From NCBI GenBank assembly GCA_958414825.1, contig CATYXQ010000002.1, positions 1 to 64,000 of the forward strand: 64,000 bases of DNA. The letters run 5' to 3'. Source of the stretch: an uncultured Eubacteriales bacterium (GTDB lineage: Bacteria > Bacillota > Clostridia > Oscillospirales > CAG-272). The notes under the pieces are model-generated. The model was not told the origin of the DNA. It was given only the letters and a program-made list of their open reading frames with translations, and ran no database searches. Each line of letters starts with the position of its first letter. Position 1 is the first letter of the stretch. Both the position numbers and the translations under genes were made by a program. Below, one piece after another: positions 43,401-51,274 of this stretch.

Positions 43401-44071
43401 AAGACTATCTGTCCAAGAAGTCCGTATGGATCTTCGGCGGCGACGGATGGGCTTATGACATTGGATTCGGCGGACTGGATCATGTGATCGCGTCCGGCGA
43501 GAACGTCAACATCATGGTATTTGATACCGAGGTGTACTCCAACACCGGCGGACAGGCGTCCAAGGCTTCCAACATCGGCCAGGTCGCGCAGTTTGCCGCT
43601 GCGGGCAAGGCAATCGGCAAGAAGAATCTTGCGGAGATCGCCATGTCCTACGGTTATGTTTACGTGGCGCAGATCGCGATGGGCGCGGATATGAACCAGA
43701 CCCTGAAAGCGATAACCGAGGCGGAAGCATACAACGGACCGTCCCTGATTATCGGTTATGCACCCTGCGAAATGCACGGCATCAAAGGCACGATGGCCAA
43801 CTGCCAGCTTGAGATGAAGCGTGCGGTTGAAGCGGGCTACTGGCAGATGTTCCGGTATAACCCGACGCTCAAGGCCGAGGGCAAGAATCCGCTGATTGTG
43901 GATTCCAAGGCGCCGACCGCGTCTTACCGTGACTTCATTACGAGCGAGACCCGTTACAGCCGTCTGGCGCAGCAGTTCCCTGAGAGAGCCGAAACGCTCT
44001 TCGCAAAGGCGGAAGAGGCTGCAAAGGCGAAGTATGAGCGTCTGCTCAAATACGGCGAAATGTTCAACTGA
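40490..44071 (+). CDS. nifJ: Pyruvate:ferredoxin (flavodoxin) oxidoreductase
   Basis: A 1193-residue single-chain PFOR, normal length, converting pyruvate and CoA to acetyl-CoA, CO2 and reduced ferredoxin. Domain order: N-terminal TPP/pyruvate domain (IYPITPSSPMAD, QSEAGAAG), the middle CoA-related domains, two 4Fe-4S motifs (CIQCNNCAFVCP near residue 693 and CMGCTLCVKACP near 750), the single-cluster Cys of SCAGCAET, and the TPP-binding core GDGWAYDIGFGGLDHV with NIMVFDTEVYSNTGGQ. GGAGG is 8 bases before the ATG at 40490. It is the central fermentation enzyme of this organism, with its own promoter and terminator. Confidence 0.98.
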   Translation: MARKKLSMDGNTAAAHVSYAFTEVAGIYPITPSSPMADSVDQWSAQGLKNIFGTTVKVMEMQSEAGAAGTVHGSLAAGALTTTYTASQGLLLMIPNMYKIAGELLPCVFHVSARCVASHALNIFGDHSDVYACRQTGFAMLAETNPQEVMDLSAVAHLSTIKGRVPFLNFFDGFRTSHEIQKIEVWDFDDLKEMTDMDAVEAFRARSLNPAHPVLRGSAENGDIFFQHREACNRYYDALPAIVEEYMDKVNAKIGTDYKLFNYYGAPDAERVIVAMGSICDVCEEVIDYLTAKGEKVGLVKVRLYRPFCADKLAAALPKTVKKIAVLDRTKEPGSLGEPLYLDVVAALDKENVKAQIIGGRYGLGSKDTTPASVFAVYENLAAAQPKANFTIGIVDDVTGLSLPEKPAPDTSAAGTISCKFWGLGGDGTVGANKNSIKIIGDHTDKFIQAYFQYDSKKTGGVTISHLRFGDKPIKSPYYITKANFVACHNSSYILKGYKIVEDVMPGGTFMLDCQWTPEELDAHLPASVKSYIANNNVKFYIIDATTIASKQIGNAKVKNTVLQSAFFALANILPKDEAVEYMKKMAYKSYIKKGQAMVDLNYKAIDAGANAMTEVAVPAAWKTVEVKAQESAASGDRPELVKFVKNIVEPVSKMDGDALPVSAFVDYADGTFPQGAAAYEKRGVAVNVPVWHPENCIQCNNCAFVCPHAAIRPFAMTAEEAAAAPAATKFTAKPVLKTDYKFTMAISPMDCMGCTLCVKACPVTAKALKDGTPEKSAIEMTTQASQLDQQAPFDYAVAHVSEKKELINKTSIKGSQFKQPLLEFSGSCAGCAETSYARLITQLFGERMYISNATGCSSIWGGSAPATPYTVNRETGRGPAWANSLFEDNAEHGLGMALGQKAIRERLMAKLEEMAAAEHTPAETKALIETYFATRDDGEANQAATEALIPALEAAAAAGCPVAPEILREKDYLSKKSVWIFGGDGWAYDIGFGGLDHVIASGENVNIMVFDTEVYSNTGGQASKASNIGQVAQFAAAGKAIGKKNLAEIAMSYGYVYVAQIAMGADMNQTLKAITEAEAYNGPSLIIGYAPCEMHGIKGTMANCQLEMKRAVEAGYWQMFRYNPTLKAEGKNPLIVDSKAPTASYRDFITSETRYSRLAQQFPERAETLFAKAEEAAKAKYERLLKYGEMFN

Positions 44072-44095
44072 CTTTTTGTTGACCATCTGAATGAA

Positions 44096-44141
44096 AAAGC
44101 GTCCGCAGCACCGGAAAATCCGGTTGCTGCGGACGCTTTGC
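44096..44141. terminator. Terminator between nifJ and the convergent membrane-protein gene
   Basis: AAAGCGTCCGCAGCA pairs with TGCTGCGGACGCTTT, inner stem ACCGG/CCGGT. It serves nifJ and possibly the minus-strand gene that ends at 44152. Confidence 0.85.
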
Positions 44142-44151
44142 GCTGTTTGAA

Positions 44152-44658
44152 TCAAAAGGAAATTTTCAGCTTTTTGCGCCAGGCGAACACATATGCGCGC
44201 AAAAGGCGGCTTAGCGCAATGTCGTATACAATAAAAACAAAATTGGAGAGCGCGAGGGCGAGCGCCTCAAACCAGACGGTTGAAACCGCGAACAGGCGCA
44301 GTGCGAGCAGCATCACGCCGACGCAGACGTTTAGGAGAATCAGCTTGACCAGCCACTGCAAAGCGCCGTGCAGCCGCCGCTCGAACACGGATTTGGCTAT
44401 CGGGTAGAATCCGAGAAAGCCGCAGAAGAGGATCGCGGGCGTTTTGACGGGCAAAAGCAGAAAGGAGAGCACCGACGCGACCGCGTAGACCAAAAACGCC
44501 CACCGCGCGCCGAGTTCGACCAAAACGAGCGCGACGCACATGGAGGCGAGCGCGGCCACGGAGAGATCGAGCACGTCAAACAGCGCGCCGATATACATCA
44601 ATACCACCGCAAGCGCCGACAGGATTGCGGAAAATACAAGTTTTTTTGTTTTTTTCAT
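44152..44658 (-). CDS. Small integral membrane protein, unknown
   Basis: A 168-residue protein with about five helices (KLVFSAILSALAVVLMYIGALF at the start; WAFLVYAVASVLSFLLLP; a last helix ending FVFIVYDIALSRLLRAYVF). The general look is of an ECF-S- or DUF2232-like membrane protein, but no decisive motif is visible. It starts 1 base after the stop of the J-domain gene and is thus the third gene of that small operon. Confidence 0.72.
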   Translation of the reverse strand: MKKTKKLVFSAILSALAVVLMYIGALFDVLDLSVAALASMCVALVLVELGARWAFLVYAVASVLSFLLLPVKTPAILFCGFLGFYPIAKSVFERRLHGALQWLVKLILLNVCVGVMLLALRLFAVSTVWFEALALALSNFVFIVYDIALSRLLRAYVFAWRKKLKISF

Positions 44659-44659
44659 A

Positions 44660-45298
44660 TCAGCAGCAGGGAATCAAGTCGCCGCCCATGCATTCGCAGC
44701 AGCAGTCGGCGCAGATCAAATTGGTGCAGCAGTCGCAGCCGCTGCCGCCGCAAACGCGGCCGCCCTCGGCAGAATAAGACTGAGACATGTGTTCGAGATT
44801 GAGGCGGGCGCTGCGGTATTCCGGATTGTACGGATCCATGCGGCAGGCCGTGTCGAAAAATTTTGCCGCGTCGTGATACCAGCCGCGGCGAAGCAGAACG
44901 CATCCTTTGAGAAAGTTCCATTCCGCGTCCCGCGACGCGGTCGGTATGGCGTCGAGCGCCGCTTCGGCCTGCGAAAAAGCGCCCGCGTTAATCATGCGAC
45001 GAATCTGCGCATACCGCGCGTCCGACGAACCGGAACCGGCGGAGCCGTAGAACGAGCCTGAGCCGTAGGCGGTATTTGCGCCGTGCGCCCCGCCTGATCC
45101 CTTGCCCGAACGGAGCGCGTTGATTTCATCATACGCTTCGTTGATCTGCTTCATTTTTTCATTGGCGATTTCTTTTAGATCCTCGTCAATGTATTTGTCG
45201 GGGTGGTATTTTTTGGCCAGCGCGCGGTAGGCGGTCTTGATCTCCTCATCCGTGGCGCTTTCAGGCACCCCCAAAACTTCATATGGATTCCTGCTCAA
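44660..45298 (-). CDS. J-domain protein with Cys-rich C-terminus
   Basis: A 212-residue DnaJ-like protein. The J domain fills residues 3-65 ([20 protein letters not shown] at 32-34). A Gly/Ser linker follows, then a TPR-like helical part (residues 95-170, [31 protein letters not shown]) and a tail with nine Cys ([20 protein letters not shown], ending CC). I choose the TTG at 45298, since AAAGGAG stands 6 bases before it and the J domain starts there; an ATG 6 codons upstream has no SD. It overlaps the DUF5685 gene by 20 bases. Probably a DnaK co-chaperone with a metal- or membrane-linked role. Confidence 0.85.
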   Translation of the reverse strand: MSRNPYEVLGVPESATDEEIKTAYRALAKKYHPDKYIDEDLKEIANEKMKQINEAYDEINALRSGKGSGGAHGANTAYGSGSFYGSAGSGSSDARYAQIRRMINAGAFSQAEAALDAIPTASRDAEWNFLKGCVLLRRGWYHDAAKFFDTACRMDPYNPEYRSARLNLEHMSQSYSAEGGRVCGGSGCDCCTNLICADCCCECMGGDLIPCC

Positions 45299-46154
45299 GC
45301 TCTTCTCCTTTGCCATGCCCGAGGACGGCGTGCGCCCGCTGCGGCATTCCAAGATATAGTATATTTTGCGTGATTTTCGAGAGATCGCCGTCGCTCTCGT
45401 CGCTGCAAAGCGCATAAGCGTCCGCCGCGGCCTGCAGGTCATAGCGAAGCGTCATTTCCACAATCGAGCGCCGGTCGCTGTCGAGCGTTTCGCCGTACAG
45501 CAGCAAAAAGGGATTATAAGCGCTGCGCTTTGCGTCCCGCTCCATGTCGTCGGCCGCGTCCAGCGTATAGATCCAGCGCCCGGTGCGAAAACCGATTTCG
45601 CGCGCGATCGCCGCCTCTTTTTGCAAAAGCCCGTGCGAAAATACCGCGCCAAGCAGCCTGCCGAACAGATCCGCCGGCGCGTCCACGCTCGGCAGCCGCT
45701 CGGCTTCCAGCGCGGAAAGCTCGGAGAGCCGCGCTGTGATTTCCGTTTCGAGCGCCGGGAGTCCGGCGCGCCGGACTGCGCGGTTCGCGGGAATCTTCAG
45801 CAGATGCAAAAGCATTCTGCGCGCGCCGCGCTCGTCTGCCAGATCGTCGCGGAGCTTGCCGTCAAAGAGGAGCGCGTTGGTCTTTGCCGCATAGCGGAGC
45901 GCCTCGTCCGGCTGCAAAAATAAGCGCCGACGCAGGGGATGCAGCGCGCATCGGCCATACACGAATTGCGGCTTTATTTTTAAAACCGAAGCGCGGATCA
46001 GGTACAGAAACACCATGTCGTAGGAGAGCGTCATTCGGGCGCATTGTCCCGTGCAGCGCCCGATGGCACGGCAAAGACCGCAGTAAATGCCGCGGTACAG
46101 ACCGTCCAGCCGCACCGTAAGTTCGGGGCGCGCCGCCCTGACATAACCGAACAT
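45279..46154 (-). CDS. DUF5685 family protein
   Basis: A 291-residue protein, mostly helical. It starts [32 protein letters not shown], with a Cys pair, followed by YDMVFLYLI and a C-terminal [14 protein letters not shown]. This matches DUF5685, a family often found next to J-domain genes in Clostridia; helix content and Asp pairs (DAADDMERD) recall all-alpha isoprenoid-type enzymes, but I would not assign an activity. GGAGG precedes the ATG. It is the first gene of an operon with the J-domain and membrane-protein genes. Confidence 0.78.
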   Translation of the reverse strand: MFGYVRAARPELTVRLDGLYRGIYCGLCRAIGRCTGQCARMTLSYDMVFLYLIRASVLKIKPQFVYGRCALHPLRRRLFLQPDEALRYAAKTNALLFDGKLRDDLADERGARRMLLHLLKIPANRAVRRAGLPALETEITARLSELSALEAERLPSVDAPADLFGRLLGAVFSHGLLQKEAAIAREIGFRTGRWIYTLDAADDMERDAKRSAYNPFLLLYGETLDSDRRSIVEMTLRYDLQAAADAYALCSDESDGDLSKITQNILYLGMPQRAHAVLGHGKGEELEQESI

Positions 46155-46229
46155 AGTTATCCTCCATCCGAAAACATATAACGACAGACACGGCGCCGCG
46201 CGGACCGGCAGAAAGTCTGATATAGTATT

Positions 46230-46258
46230 ATTTTACTACATCGGCGTTTTTTTATCAA
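46230..46258 (-). promoter_or_regulatory. Promoter of the DUF5685 operon
   Basis: On the minus strand TTGATA (46253-46258) and TAAAAT (46230-46235), 17-base spacer. The remaining 46259-46484 holds no gene, only a weak stem (CGGCCT/AGGCCG near 46330) followed by TTTTTC. Confidence 0.55.
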
Positions 46259-46484
46259 GACGCTTTCAAAAATATGCCGCAACATTCACAAAACAGACAG
46301 ATTACAGGGCAAAAATCGGGGACGGCGGCCTGAAAACAGAGGGACGAGGCCGTTTTTCTTTCGTAAAGTCTATTTTGCGGACAGACCAAAAGCCGGCGGC
46401 ATGGGCTTGTAATCAGAATTTCCCAGTTTTTCAATGCGGCGGGACCGTAACCGCCCCGGCAGCGCTTTTATGGGACGCAGTTTG

Positions 46485-47228
46485 CTATTCGTTTTGGTTT
46501 GCGTCAAGCACGGCCGCGGCAGCCGCGCTTTGCAGAATGCGCGCCGTCTCCTTTTTCAGATCGGCCGTATAGGAAAGTCCTTCGGGCGATACGCCGAAAA
46601 GGGCGGCAAAATGGCAGAGCGCCGCAAGATAGCTTCCGGAAACGGATGGGTGGGAATGATCCGGGTTGTAGAGTTCGATTTCTGGAAAATGCGCGCCGAC
46701 CTCCGAAAACGCCGCGCCCACGGGCGAGCGTCCGCACGCAAGCGCTTTTGCCGCGCCGGCGTACGCTTTTGCAAGTTTTTCGGTCATAGACTGGTTTGTC
46801 CAGCCGTGCTTTGTCAGCGTTTCGCTTGGTTCCCGGCGTCCCCAGGTCTGGTACAGATAGATGCGCGCGCCGTGCGCGCGAAGCTTGTCGCAGAGTGCGC
46901 GCGCGGACGCCAAAAACGCATCCGGATCCGACGCCGGAAGTACGCTTTGCTCCTGCAAAAACGCCGTGTCAAAGCGATTTGTCTCTAAGAGACTGCGCAG
47001 CTTTTCGTAAAGCGGATCCGCGGAATCCTCAAACTGCCGGAGAAAACAGCCGCCGCGCGTGACCGACTCAACCTTGACCGTATATCCCGCCGCCGCGCAC
47101 GCGGAGCCGAACATGCCCGGCATATCGTTAAAATAGGTATAGCTGTTCCCTAAAAAGAGCACCGAGCGGACGGGAGACGGTTCTGTGCCGTGCGCCGCGT
47201 CTTTTTTTACTGTATTCGGATGATTCAT
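46485..47228 (-). CDS. SGNH/GDSL-type hydrolase with a GNS block I
   Basis: A 247-residue hydrolase. Block I is VLFLGNSYTYFNDMP, where the usual GDS is GNS, still keeping the nucleophilic Ser. The central LYQTWGRRE and the C-terminal NPDHSHPSVSGSYLAA give the Asp-x-x-His pair (DHSH). This pattern fits SGNH-fold esterases acting on acetylated sugars or peptidoglycan. No signal peptide is visible. The ATG at 47228 has AAAGGCAGGG upstream. It is transcribed away from the GNAT gene. Confidence 0.82.
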   Translation of the reverse strand: MNHPNTVKKDAAHGTEPSPVRSVLFLGNSYTYFNDMPGMFGSACAAAGYTVKVESVTRGGCFLRQFEDSADPLYEKLRSLLETNRFDTAFLQEQSVLPASDPDAFLASARALCDKLRAHGARIYLYQTWGRREPSETLTKHGWTNQSMTEKLAKAYAGAAKALACGRSPVGAAFSEVGAHFPEIELYNPDHSHPSVSGSYLAALCHFAALFGVSPEGLSYTADLKKETARILQSAAAAAVLDANQNE

Positions 47229-47310
47229 AAGAATCCCTGCCTTTCTCTGTTTTGTTCTATCATACCATAAAATCGGAAAAAAGAAAGACAAAAATGAAAA
47301 ATAGACGCGC

Positions 47311-47339
47311 TTGCTTTATGCGCGCGGATGTGATACACT
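47311..47339 (+). promoter_or_regulatory. Promoter of the GNAT gene
   Basis: TTGCTT (47311-47316) and TACACT (47334-47339), 17-base spacer. Confidence 0.6.
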
Positions 47340-47391
47340 GTAAGCATTGCGGCGCATTTAAGCCGCGCGCGGAAAAGGGAGGACTTTCCAA

Positions 47392-48183
47392 TTGACGAAA
47401 GAGGAATGCTTTGAAATCGCCGTGCGGCAGTCGGCGGTGGAACTCGGCTGCGCGCCGTCGGATTTTGTCCGGGGCGAAAATCTCGTACTGCCAGCGTCGC
47501 CCGCCAATCCGGCGGCTCGGAAATATCTCGCGATGCCGCAGGCCTGTACGCTGGTTTCCTATGGCAGCAACGTCGTGGCGACCGCGTCGGATGCGCTTTT
47601 TCCGATTGTGCGCGGCTATGTTTCGCGCTATGCGGCGGCGCATTGCTTTGAAACGCCGAATTTGCTTGTGCTGGAAGACGCGCTGGCAAAACACGGCTTT
47701 CGCGTATGCTTTATGGCCGAGTATTTTTTGCCGGATCCCGCGCGCATTTTACCGGGGGAATGCGGTTTTACGGTAAAACCGATGAGGGCGGCCGATTTTG
47801 CGACCCTGTATCTGCCCGAGTGGAGCAACGCGCTCTGTGAAAAGCGGCGCGAGTTGGATGTGCTCGGCATGGGCGCGTACGACGGGGCGCGCCTTGTGGG
47901 GCTTGCGGCCTGCTCCGCCGACTGCGCGGACATGTGGCAGATCGGCGTGGACGTTTTGCCGGCGTATCGTGCGCGCGGAATCGCTTCGGCGCTGACCGCT
48001 CGTCTGGCGCTGGCCGTTCTTGAGCGCGGCAAGGTTCCGTTTTACTGCGCTGCATGGTCAAATCTGCGCTCGGTACGCAATGCGCTGCGCAGCGGATTTT
48101 ATCCCGCGTGGGTCGAGCTTGCCGCAAAGCCGACGGATTTTGTGGAGCGGATGAACCGGGAGAGCGAGCATCGGGATGCGTGA
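47392..48183 (+). CDS. GNAT family N-acetyltransferase
   Basis: A 263-residue protein whose C-terminal half is a GNAT domain: IGVDVLPAYRARGIASALTARLA (motif A with the R-x-x-G-x-G/A pyrophosphate loop), then WSNLRSVRNALRSGFYPAW (motif B, N-x-x-S). The N-terminal 120 residues are of the extended type seen in enzymes that act on unknown amines. TTG start with GGGAGGA 7 bases upstream. Substrate unknown. Confidence 0.85.
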   Translation: MTKEECFEIAVRQSAVELGCAPSDFVRGENLVLPASPANPAARKYLAMPQACTLVSYGSNVVATASDALFPIVRGYVSRYAAAHCFETPNLLVLEDALAKHGFRVCFMAEYFLPDPARILPGECGFTVKPMRAADFATLYLPEWSNALCEKRRELDVLGMGAYDGARLVGLAACSADCADMWQIGVDVLPAYRARGIASALTARLALAVLERGKVPFYCAAWSNLRSVRNALRSGFYPAWVELAAKPTDFVERMNRESEHRDA

Positions 48184-48203
48184 ACGATATGGACGGCGGT
48201 AGG

Positions 48204-48227
48204 AAGCGTCCGTGGCCACGGACGCTT
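48204..48227. terminator. 24-bp perfect palindrome after the GNAT gene
   Basis: AAGCGTCCGTGG joined directly to CCACGGACGCTT, 20 bases past the stop. No T-run follows; it may be a terminator stem or a protein-binding site. Confidence 0.5.
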
Positions 48228-48340
48228 TGGCGGCGCGCGCTGCCGACAAACGGCGGAGCGCCTGCCGCGGGTCGAACCGATCTGAGGAGAAACAAAAAAC
48301 TTGGACTTTTGAATTATTATCGGCAAATGAGGAGGTCAAT

Positions 48341-48922
48341 ATGTTTAGCTGGATCAACTTTTTGTCTTATGCCGTAATTACGGCTGTTACGCCCGGTCCC
48401 AACAACATCATGTCCATGTCCAATGCGAGTAAATTTGGTTTCAGGAAGTCGGTTCCGTTCAATCTCGGTATCTGGGCGGGCTTTTCGGCGGTCATGCTGA
48501 TCTGTACCTTTTTCTGCAATACGCTCTCGGCAGTGATCCCCAAAATCAAAATGCCGATGCTCGTAATCGGCGCTTTGTATATGCTTTGGTTGGCCTGGAA
48601 AACCTTTAAAAGCTCTTCGGTTATTGAGGAAGATCATTCCCGCAGCGGTTTTTTGTCCGGTCTTGCGCTTCAGTTCATTAATCCTAAAATTTATATTTAT
48701 GGCATTGTTTCGATGGAAGCGTATATTCTTCCGTTCTATCAGGGGCAATGGAGCGCGCTTATTTTCTTTGCGCTTTTGCTTGCGTTTATCGGTTTTGTCT
48801 TTACTGTATGTTGGTCGCTCTTTGGGGCGGTGTTCCAATTGCTGTTCTCCAGGTATGCAAAAATAACGAATACCGTTATGGCGCTGTTGCTGGTATACTG
48901 CGCCGTATCCCTGTTCCTGTAA
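48341..48922 (+). CDS. LysE family amino-acid exporter
   Basis: A 193-residue six-helix membrane protein. The N-terminus FLSYAVITAVTPGPNNIMSM carries the LysE/RhtB signature TPGPNN. The middle has KMPMLVIGALYMLWLAWKTFKSS and QFINPKIYIYGIV, also typical. The ATG at 48341 follows GAGGAGG. Exports small amino acids or related solutes; the specificity is not readable. It is a single gene in a region of unrelated single genes. Confidence 0.93.
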   Translation: MFSWINFLSYAVITAVTPGPNNIMSMSNASKFGFRKSVPFNLGIWAGFSAVMLICTFFCNTLSAVIPKIKMPMLVIGALYMLWLAWKTFKSSSVIEEDHSRSGFLSGLALQFINPKIYIYGIVSMEAYILPFYQGQWSALIFFALLLAFIGFVFTVCWSLFGAVFQLLFSRYAKITNTVMALLLVYCAVSLFL

Positions 48923-48986
48923 AGCAGGACGCTTTTGCTGCGCGTTTTTTGTCGAAAAAATGACCGTATCTTTTCTCAAATTCAAA

Positions 48987-49015
48987 TTGACATTTTACTG
49001 GAAAAAATGTATGAT
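48987..49015 (+). promoter_or_regulatory. Promoter of the response-regulator-like gene
   Basis: TTGACA (48987-48992) and TATGAT (49010-49015), 17-base spacer. Confidence 0.75.
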
Positions 49016-49075
49016 TATATATGTGATAGAACTGTTATTTTAGCTCCTTGAAAGGAAAGGTGATCCCTGAATTAT

Positions 49076-49660
49076 ATGGATGTATGCGTTGTAACCAATG
49101 ATAAAAAAATCGCGCGTTTTCTTATGCTGGAACTTGAAGAGGCGGGCGTTGACGTTCATGTTTGCGAAAATTTTTCCATGCCCGCACAGCTGTATATATG
49201 CGATTTGGACTTTCTTCCGCCGGATACGGAATTTCCCGCCGATGTGATTGGATTTTCCTCTGATCCGGAAAAGTCCAAAATTGTGAGTTTGTTCTTCGGA
49301 CGGCCGATTGACGCCAGGTTTATGCGCCAGACGGTTATGAAAATTTTGGAAGAGACCCGCGACATGCGCCGTGCGCGCACATTGGCCGTCAATATGAATA
49401 CGCGGCGCGTGTTCGGTCCGTACGGGGACGTTCGCCTGTCGATCAAGGAACTCAGACTGTTTACAGCCCTCAAAGAGGCGGGAACGCTGACACGCGAAGA
49501 GGCTGCCGCGTTTTTCGGCGATTCGGAGAGCAATGTTCTGGATGTTTATATGCACTATCTGCGCAAAAAACTGAAAACGGTCTGCCAGGTGGACATTATT
49601 GCCGCCAAGCGGCGGGTCGGCTATTCGTTCCGCGATGACGTAAAGGTCAATATTCTGTGA
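49076..49660 (+). CDS. OmpR-type winged-helix protein with shortened receiver domain
   Basis: A 194-residue regulator. Residues 1-95 resemble a receiver domain but are about 25 residues shorter than usual; Asp43 (LYICDLD) sits where the phospho-acceptor would be, while the early acidic pair is reduced to NDKK. Residues 100-190 are a Trans_reg_C winged helix (RRVFGPYGDVRLSIKELRLFTALKEAG, DVYMHYLRKKLK, IIAAKRRVGYSF). No sensor kinase is adjacent. It may be an atypical, phosphorylation-independent regulator. The ATG at 49076 has AAAGG about 16-20 bases upstream, a long spacing. Confidence 0.82.
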   Translation: MDVCVVTNDKKIARFLMLELEEAGVDVHVCENFSMPAQLYICDLDFLPPDTEFPADVIGFSSDPEKSKIVSLFFGRPIDARFMRQTVMKILEETRDMRRARTLAVNMNTRRVFGPYGDVRLSIKELRLFTALKEAGTLTREEAAAFFGDSESNVLDVYMHYLRKKLKTVCQVDIIAAKRRVGYSFRDDVKVNIL

Positions 49661-49670
49661 CGAATTGGAC

Positions 49671-49702
49671 AAAAAAGGCTTCCCCGCGGGGAAGCTTTTT
49701 TT
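49671..49702. terminator. Terminator between the regulator and nrnA
   Basis: GCTTCCCCGCGGGGAAGC (49678-49695), with an A-run before and a T-run after; works for both converging genes. Confidence 0.9.
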
Positions 49703-49707
49703 ATAAT

Positions 49708-50700
49708 TCAAAAATCAAGCGTGCCGGACGTGCGGATTTCTTTGAGCAGCATTTTGAGCGCTTCGCGTCCGTCTTTTGCATGGATTGTACAGCCCGCCGC
49801 CGAAATATGCCCGCCGCCGCCGAATGCCGCCGCAATCTCCGAAACGCGCGTTTGATTGTTTCCGCGCAGGGAAACGCGGTATACGCCGGCCTCATCTGTC
49901 GCTTTGACGACAATTGCAGCGCGCACGCCGCGCACGCTGCGCACAATGTCCACGGCGGTATCAAAATCGGTATACGCAAGTTCTTCTGAAAAGCAGTCCC
50001 GGTCGATTACCACCGCCGCGACGCGGCCATCTTCATAAAGCTCAATCGAGCTTTGCACAATGCTCTCTGCGCGAAGCTGGCCTGGTTCTTTTGTGTCAAA
50101 CAGCTGCAGATTGATCGAGGCCGCGGGCGTACCGGCCGCGATCATGCGGGCGGCGCGGAAATGCGTGCCCGGCGTCACATTGGAATACTTGAAGCACCCC
50201 GTATCCGAACTGACCGCGCCGTAGGCTGCAGCAACCGCTGCGGAGGGAATGGCGGGAATCAGTTCCAGCGCGGCGGCTCGCTCGCACAAATCAAAAATGA
50301 TCTCTCCGACAGCGGCGGCCTCGGCGCGGACAAACTCAAACTGCGCATACGGATTTCCGACGTCGTGATGGTCTATCCGCAGATAGACCCGTCCTGCGAG
50401 CGGTTCTGCCAGCGCGCCGAGCTGGTCGGGCGATGCGACGTCCACGCAGAGAATCTGCCGGGTTTCGAGATCATCGGGCAGCGAGGGGCGGACCGAGAGG
50501 CCGCCGAGCAAAAAGGCGAGCCGTTTCGGCACCGGGTCAGGGAACAAAATCTCCGCTCGCCGCCCCATGCAGCGCAGAAGATGCGCAAGCGCGGCGGCGC
50601 TGCCGACACAGTCGCCGTCCGGACGCCGGTGTCCGATAATCAGCGCGTTTTGCGCTGTGCAAACCTTGTCAAAAAGGCGCAGAAAGTCCAAACTATTCAT
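49708..50700 (-). CDS. nrnA: DHH-family phosphoesterase, NrnA type
   Basis: A 330-residue nanoRNase/pAp phosphatase. Motifs in order: IGHRRPDGDCVGSAAALA (DHH motif I), CVDVASPD (II), RIDHHDVGNP (III, DHH), AAAYGAVSSDTGCFKYSN (IV), and the DHHA1 motif AFGGGGHISAAG near the C-terminus. It degrades 2-5-mer RNA and pAp. Two ATGs, 50712 and 50700, are possible; the second has GGAG 7 bases upstream and the family-like start, and both overlap or abut the rbfA stop, so the genes are coupled. Confidence 0.93.
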   Translation of the reverse strand: MNSLDFLRLFDKVCTAQNALIIGHRRPDGDCVGSAAALAHLLRCMGRRAEILFPDPVPKRLAFLLGGLSVRPSLPDDLETRQILCVDVASPDQLGALAEPLAGRVYLRIDHHDVGNPYAQFEFVRAEAAAVGEIIFDLCERAAALELIPAIPSAAVAAAYGAVSSDTGCFKYSNVTPGTHFRAARMIAAGTPAASINLQLFDTKEPGQLRAESIVQSSIELYEDGRVAAVVIDRDCFSEELAYTDFDTAVDIVRSVRGVRAAIVVKATDEAGVYRVSLRGNNQTRVSEIAAAFGGGGHISAAGCTIHAKDGREALKMLLKEIRTSGTLDF

Positions 50701-51070
50701 GGTTGTCTCCATTGTCTCCGTCTCCGCGCTTTTCCGTGCCGATCTCTGACAAGAGCTTTGCGATATGCGCGCCGTGTTCGAGCGAGCGGTCGTGCCGGAA
50801 GCTGAACTGCGGCGTATTGCGCAGATTCAGCCGCGCGGCGATTTCGCGCCGGATAAAGCCGGCGGCGCTTTCCAGTCCCTTTTTTGTTTCCTCTGGGTCG
50901 CCCGCAAGAACTGAGAAATACACCGTGGCATATTTCAGGTCGGGTGTGACCTCGGCAGCCGTGACGCTGACCATCGCCCCCTGTACGCGCGGGTCCTTGA
51001 CCTCGCGCAGCAGTGCGGAAAGCTCGCGCCGCACCTCGTCATTGATTCTTCCCCGTCTGTAATTTGGCAT
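50693..51070 (-). CDS. rbfA: Ribosome-binding factor A
   Basis: A 125-residue RbfA for 30S subunit maturation, starting MPNYRRGRINDEVRRELSALL. It contains the KH-like core with DPRVQGAMVSVTAAEVTPDLKYATVYFSVLG-like residues and RLNLRNTPQFSFRHDRSLEHGAHI. The C-terminal tail is hydrophilic. It overlaps the start of nrnA. In many Bacillota the two lie in the nusA-infB cluster; here they are alone. Confidence 0.96.
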   Translation of the reverse strand: MPNYRRGRINDEVRRELSALLREVKDPRVQGAMVSVTAAEVTPDLKYATVYFSVLAGDPEETKKGLESAAGFIRREIAARLNLRNTPQFSFRHDRSLEHGAHIAKLLSEIGTEKRGDGDNGDNHE

Positions 51071-51245
51071 ATTTCCCCCAAAAAGCGTTCATTTGTATTT
51101 TTTCGGCGCCCCGCGCCAAGAACAGGCGCGCTCCGGATTGAACTCAATACTTTTATTATACCCAGCCTTGCGCGCAAGTTCAATAGAATTTTTACATAAA
51201 TATAAGCTTTTCTGAGAAATTTGCGGAAAAGACGTGCGAATACAG

Positions 51246-51274
51246 TTGATTTTTGACCCGCCAGGGACTATAAT
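51246..51274 (+). promoter_or_regulatory. Promoter of the deaminase-tsaD gene group
   Basis: TTGATT (51246-51251) and TATAAT (51269-51274), 17-base spacer. The 107-base leader holds two hairpins (TGGGT/ACCCA near 51297-51313 and a GGCGC/GCGCC stem near 51336-51363). Confidence 0.78.

Noticed and set aside
40454..44155. A 1233-codon open frame on the minus strand opposite nifJ.
   Set aside because: It mirrors the codon pattern of the PFOR gene in a GC-rich genome; the translation is Arg/Gly-rich with no domain, and PFOR on the plus strand is beyond doubt.
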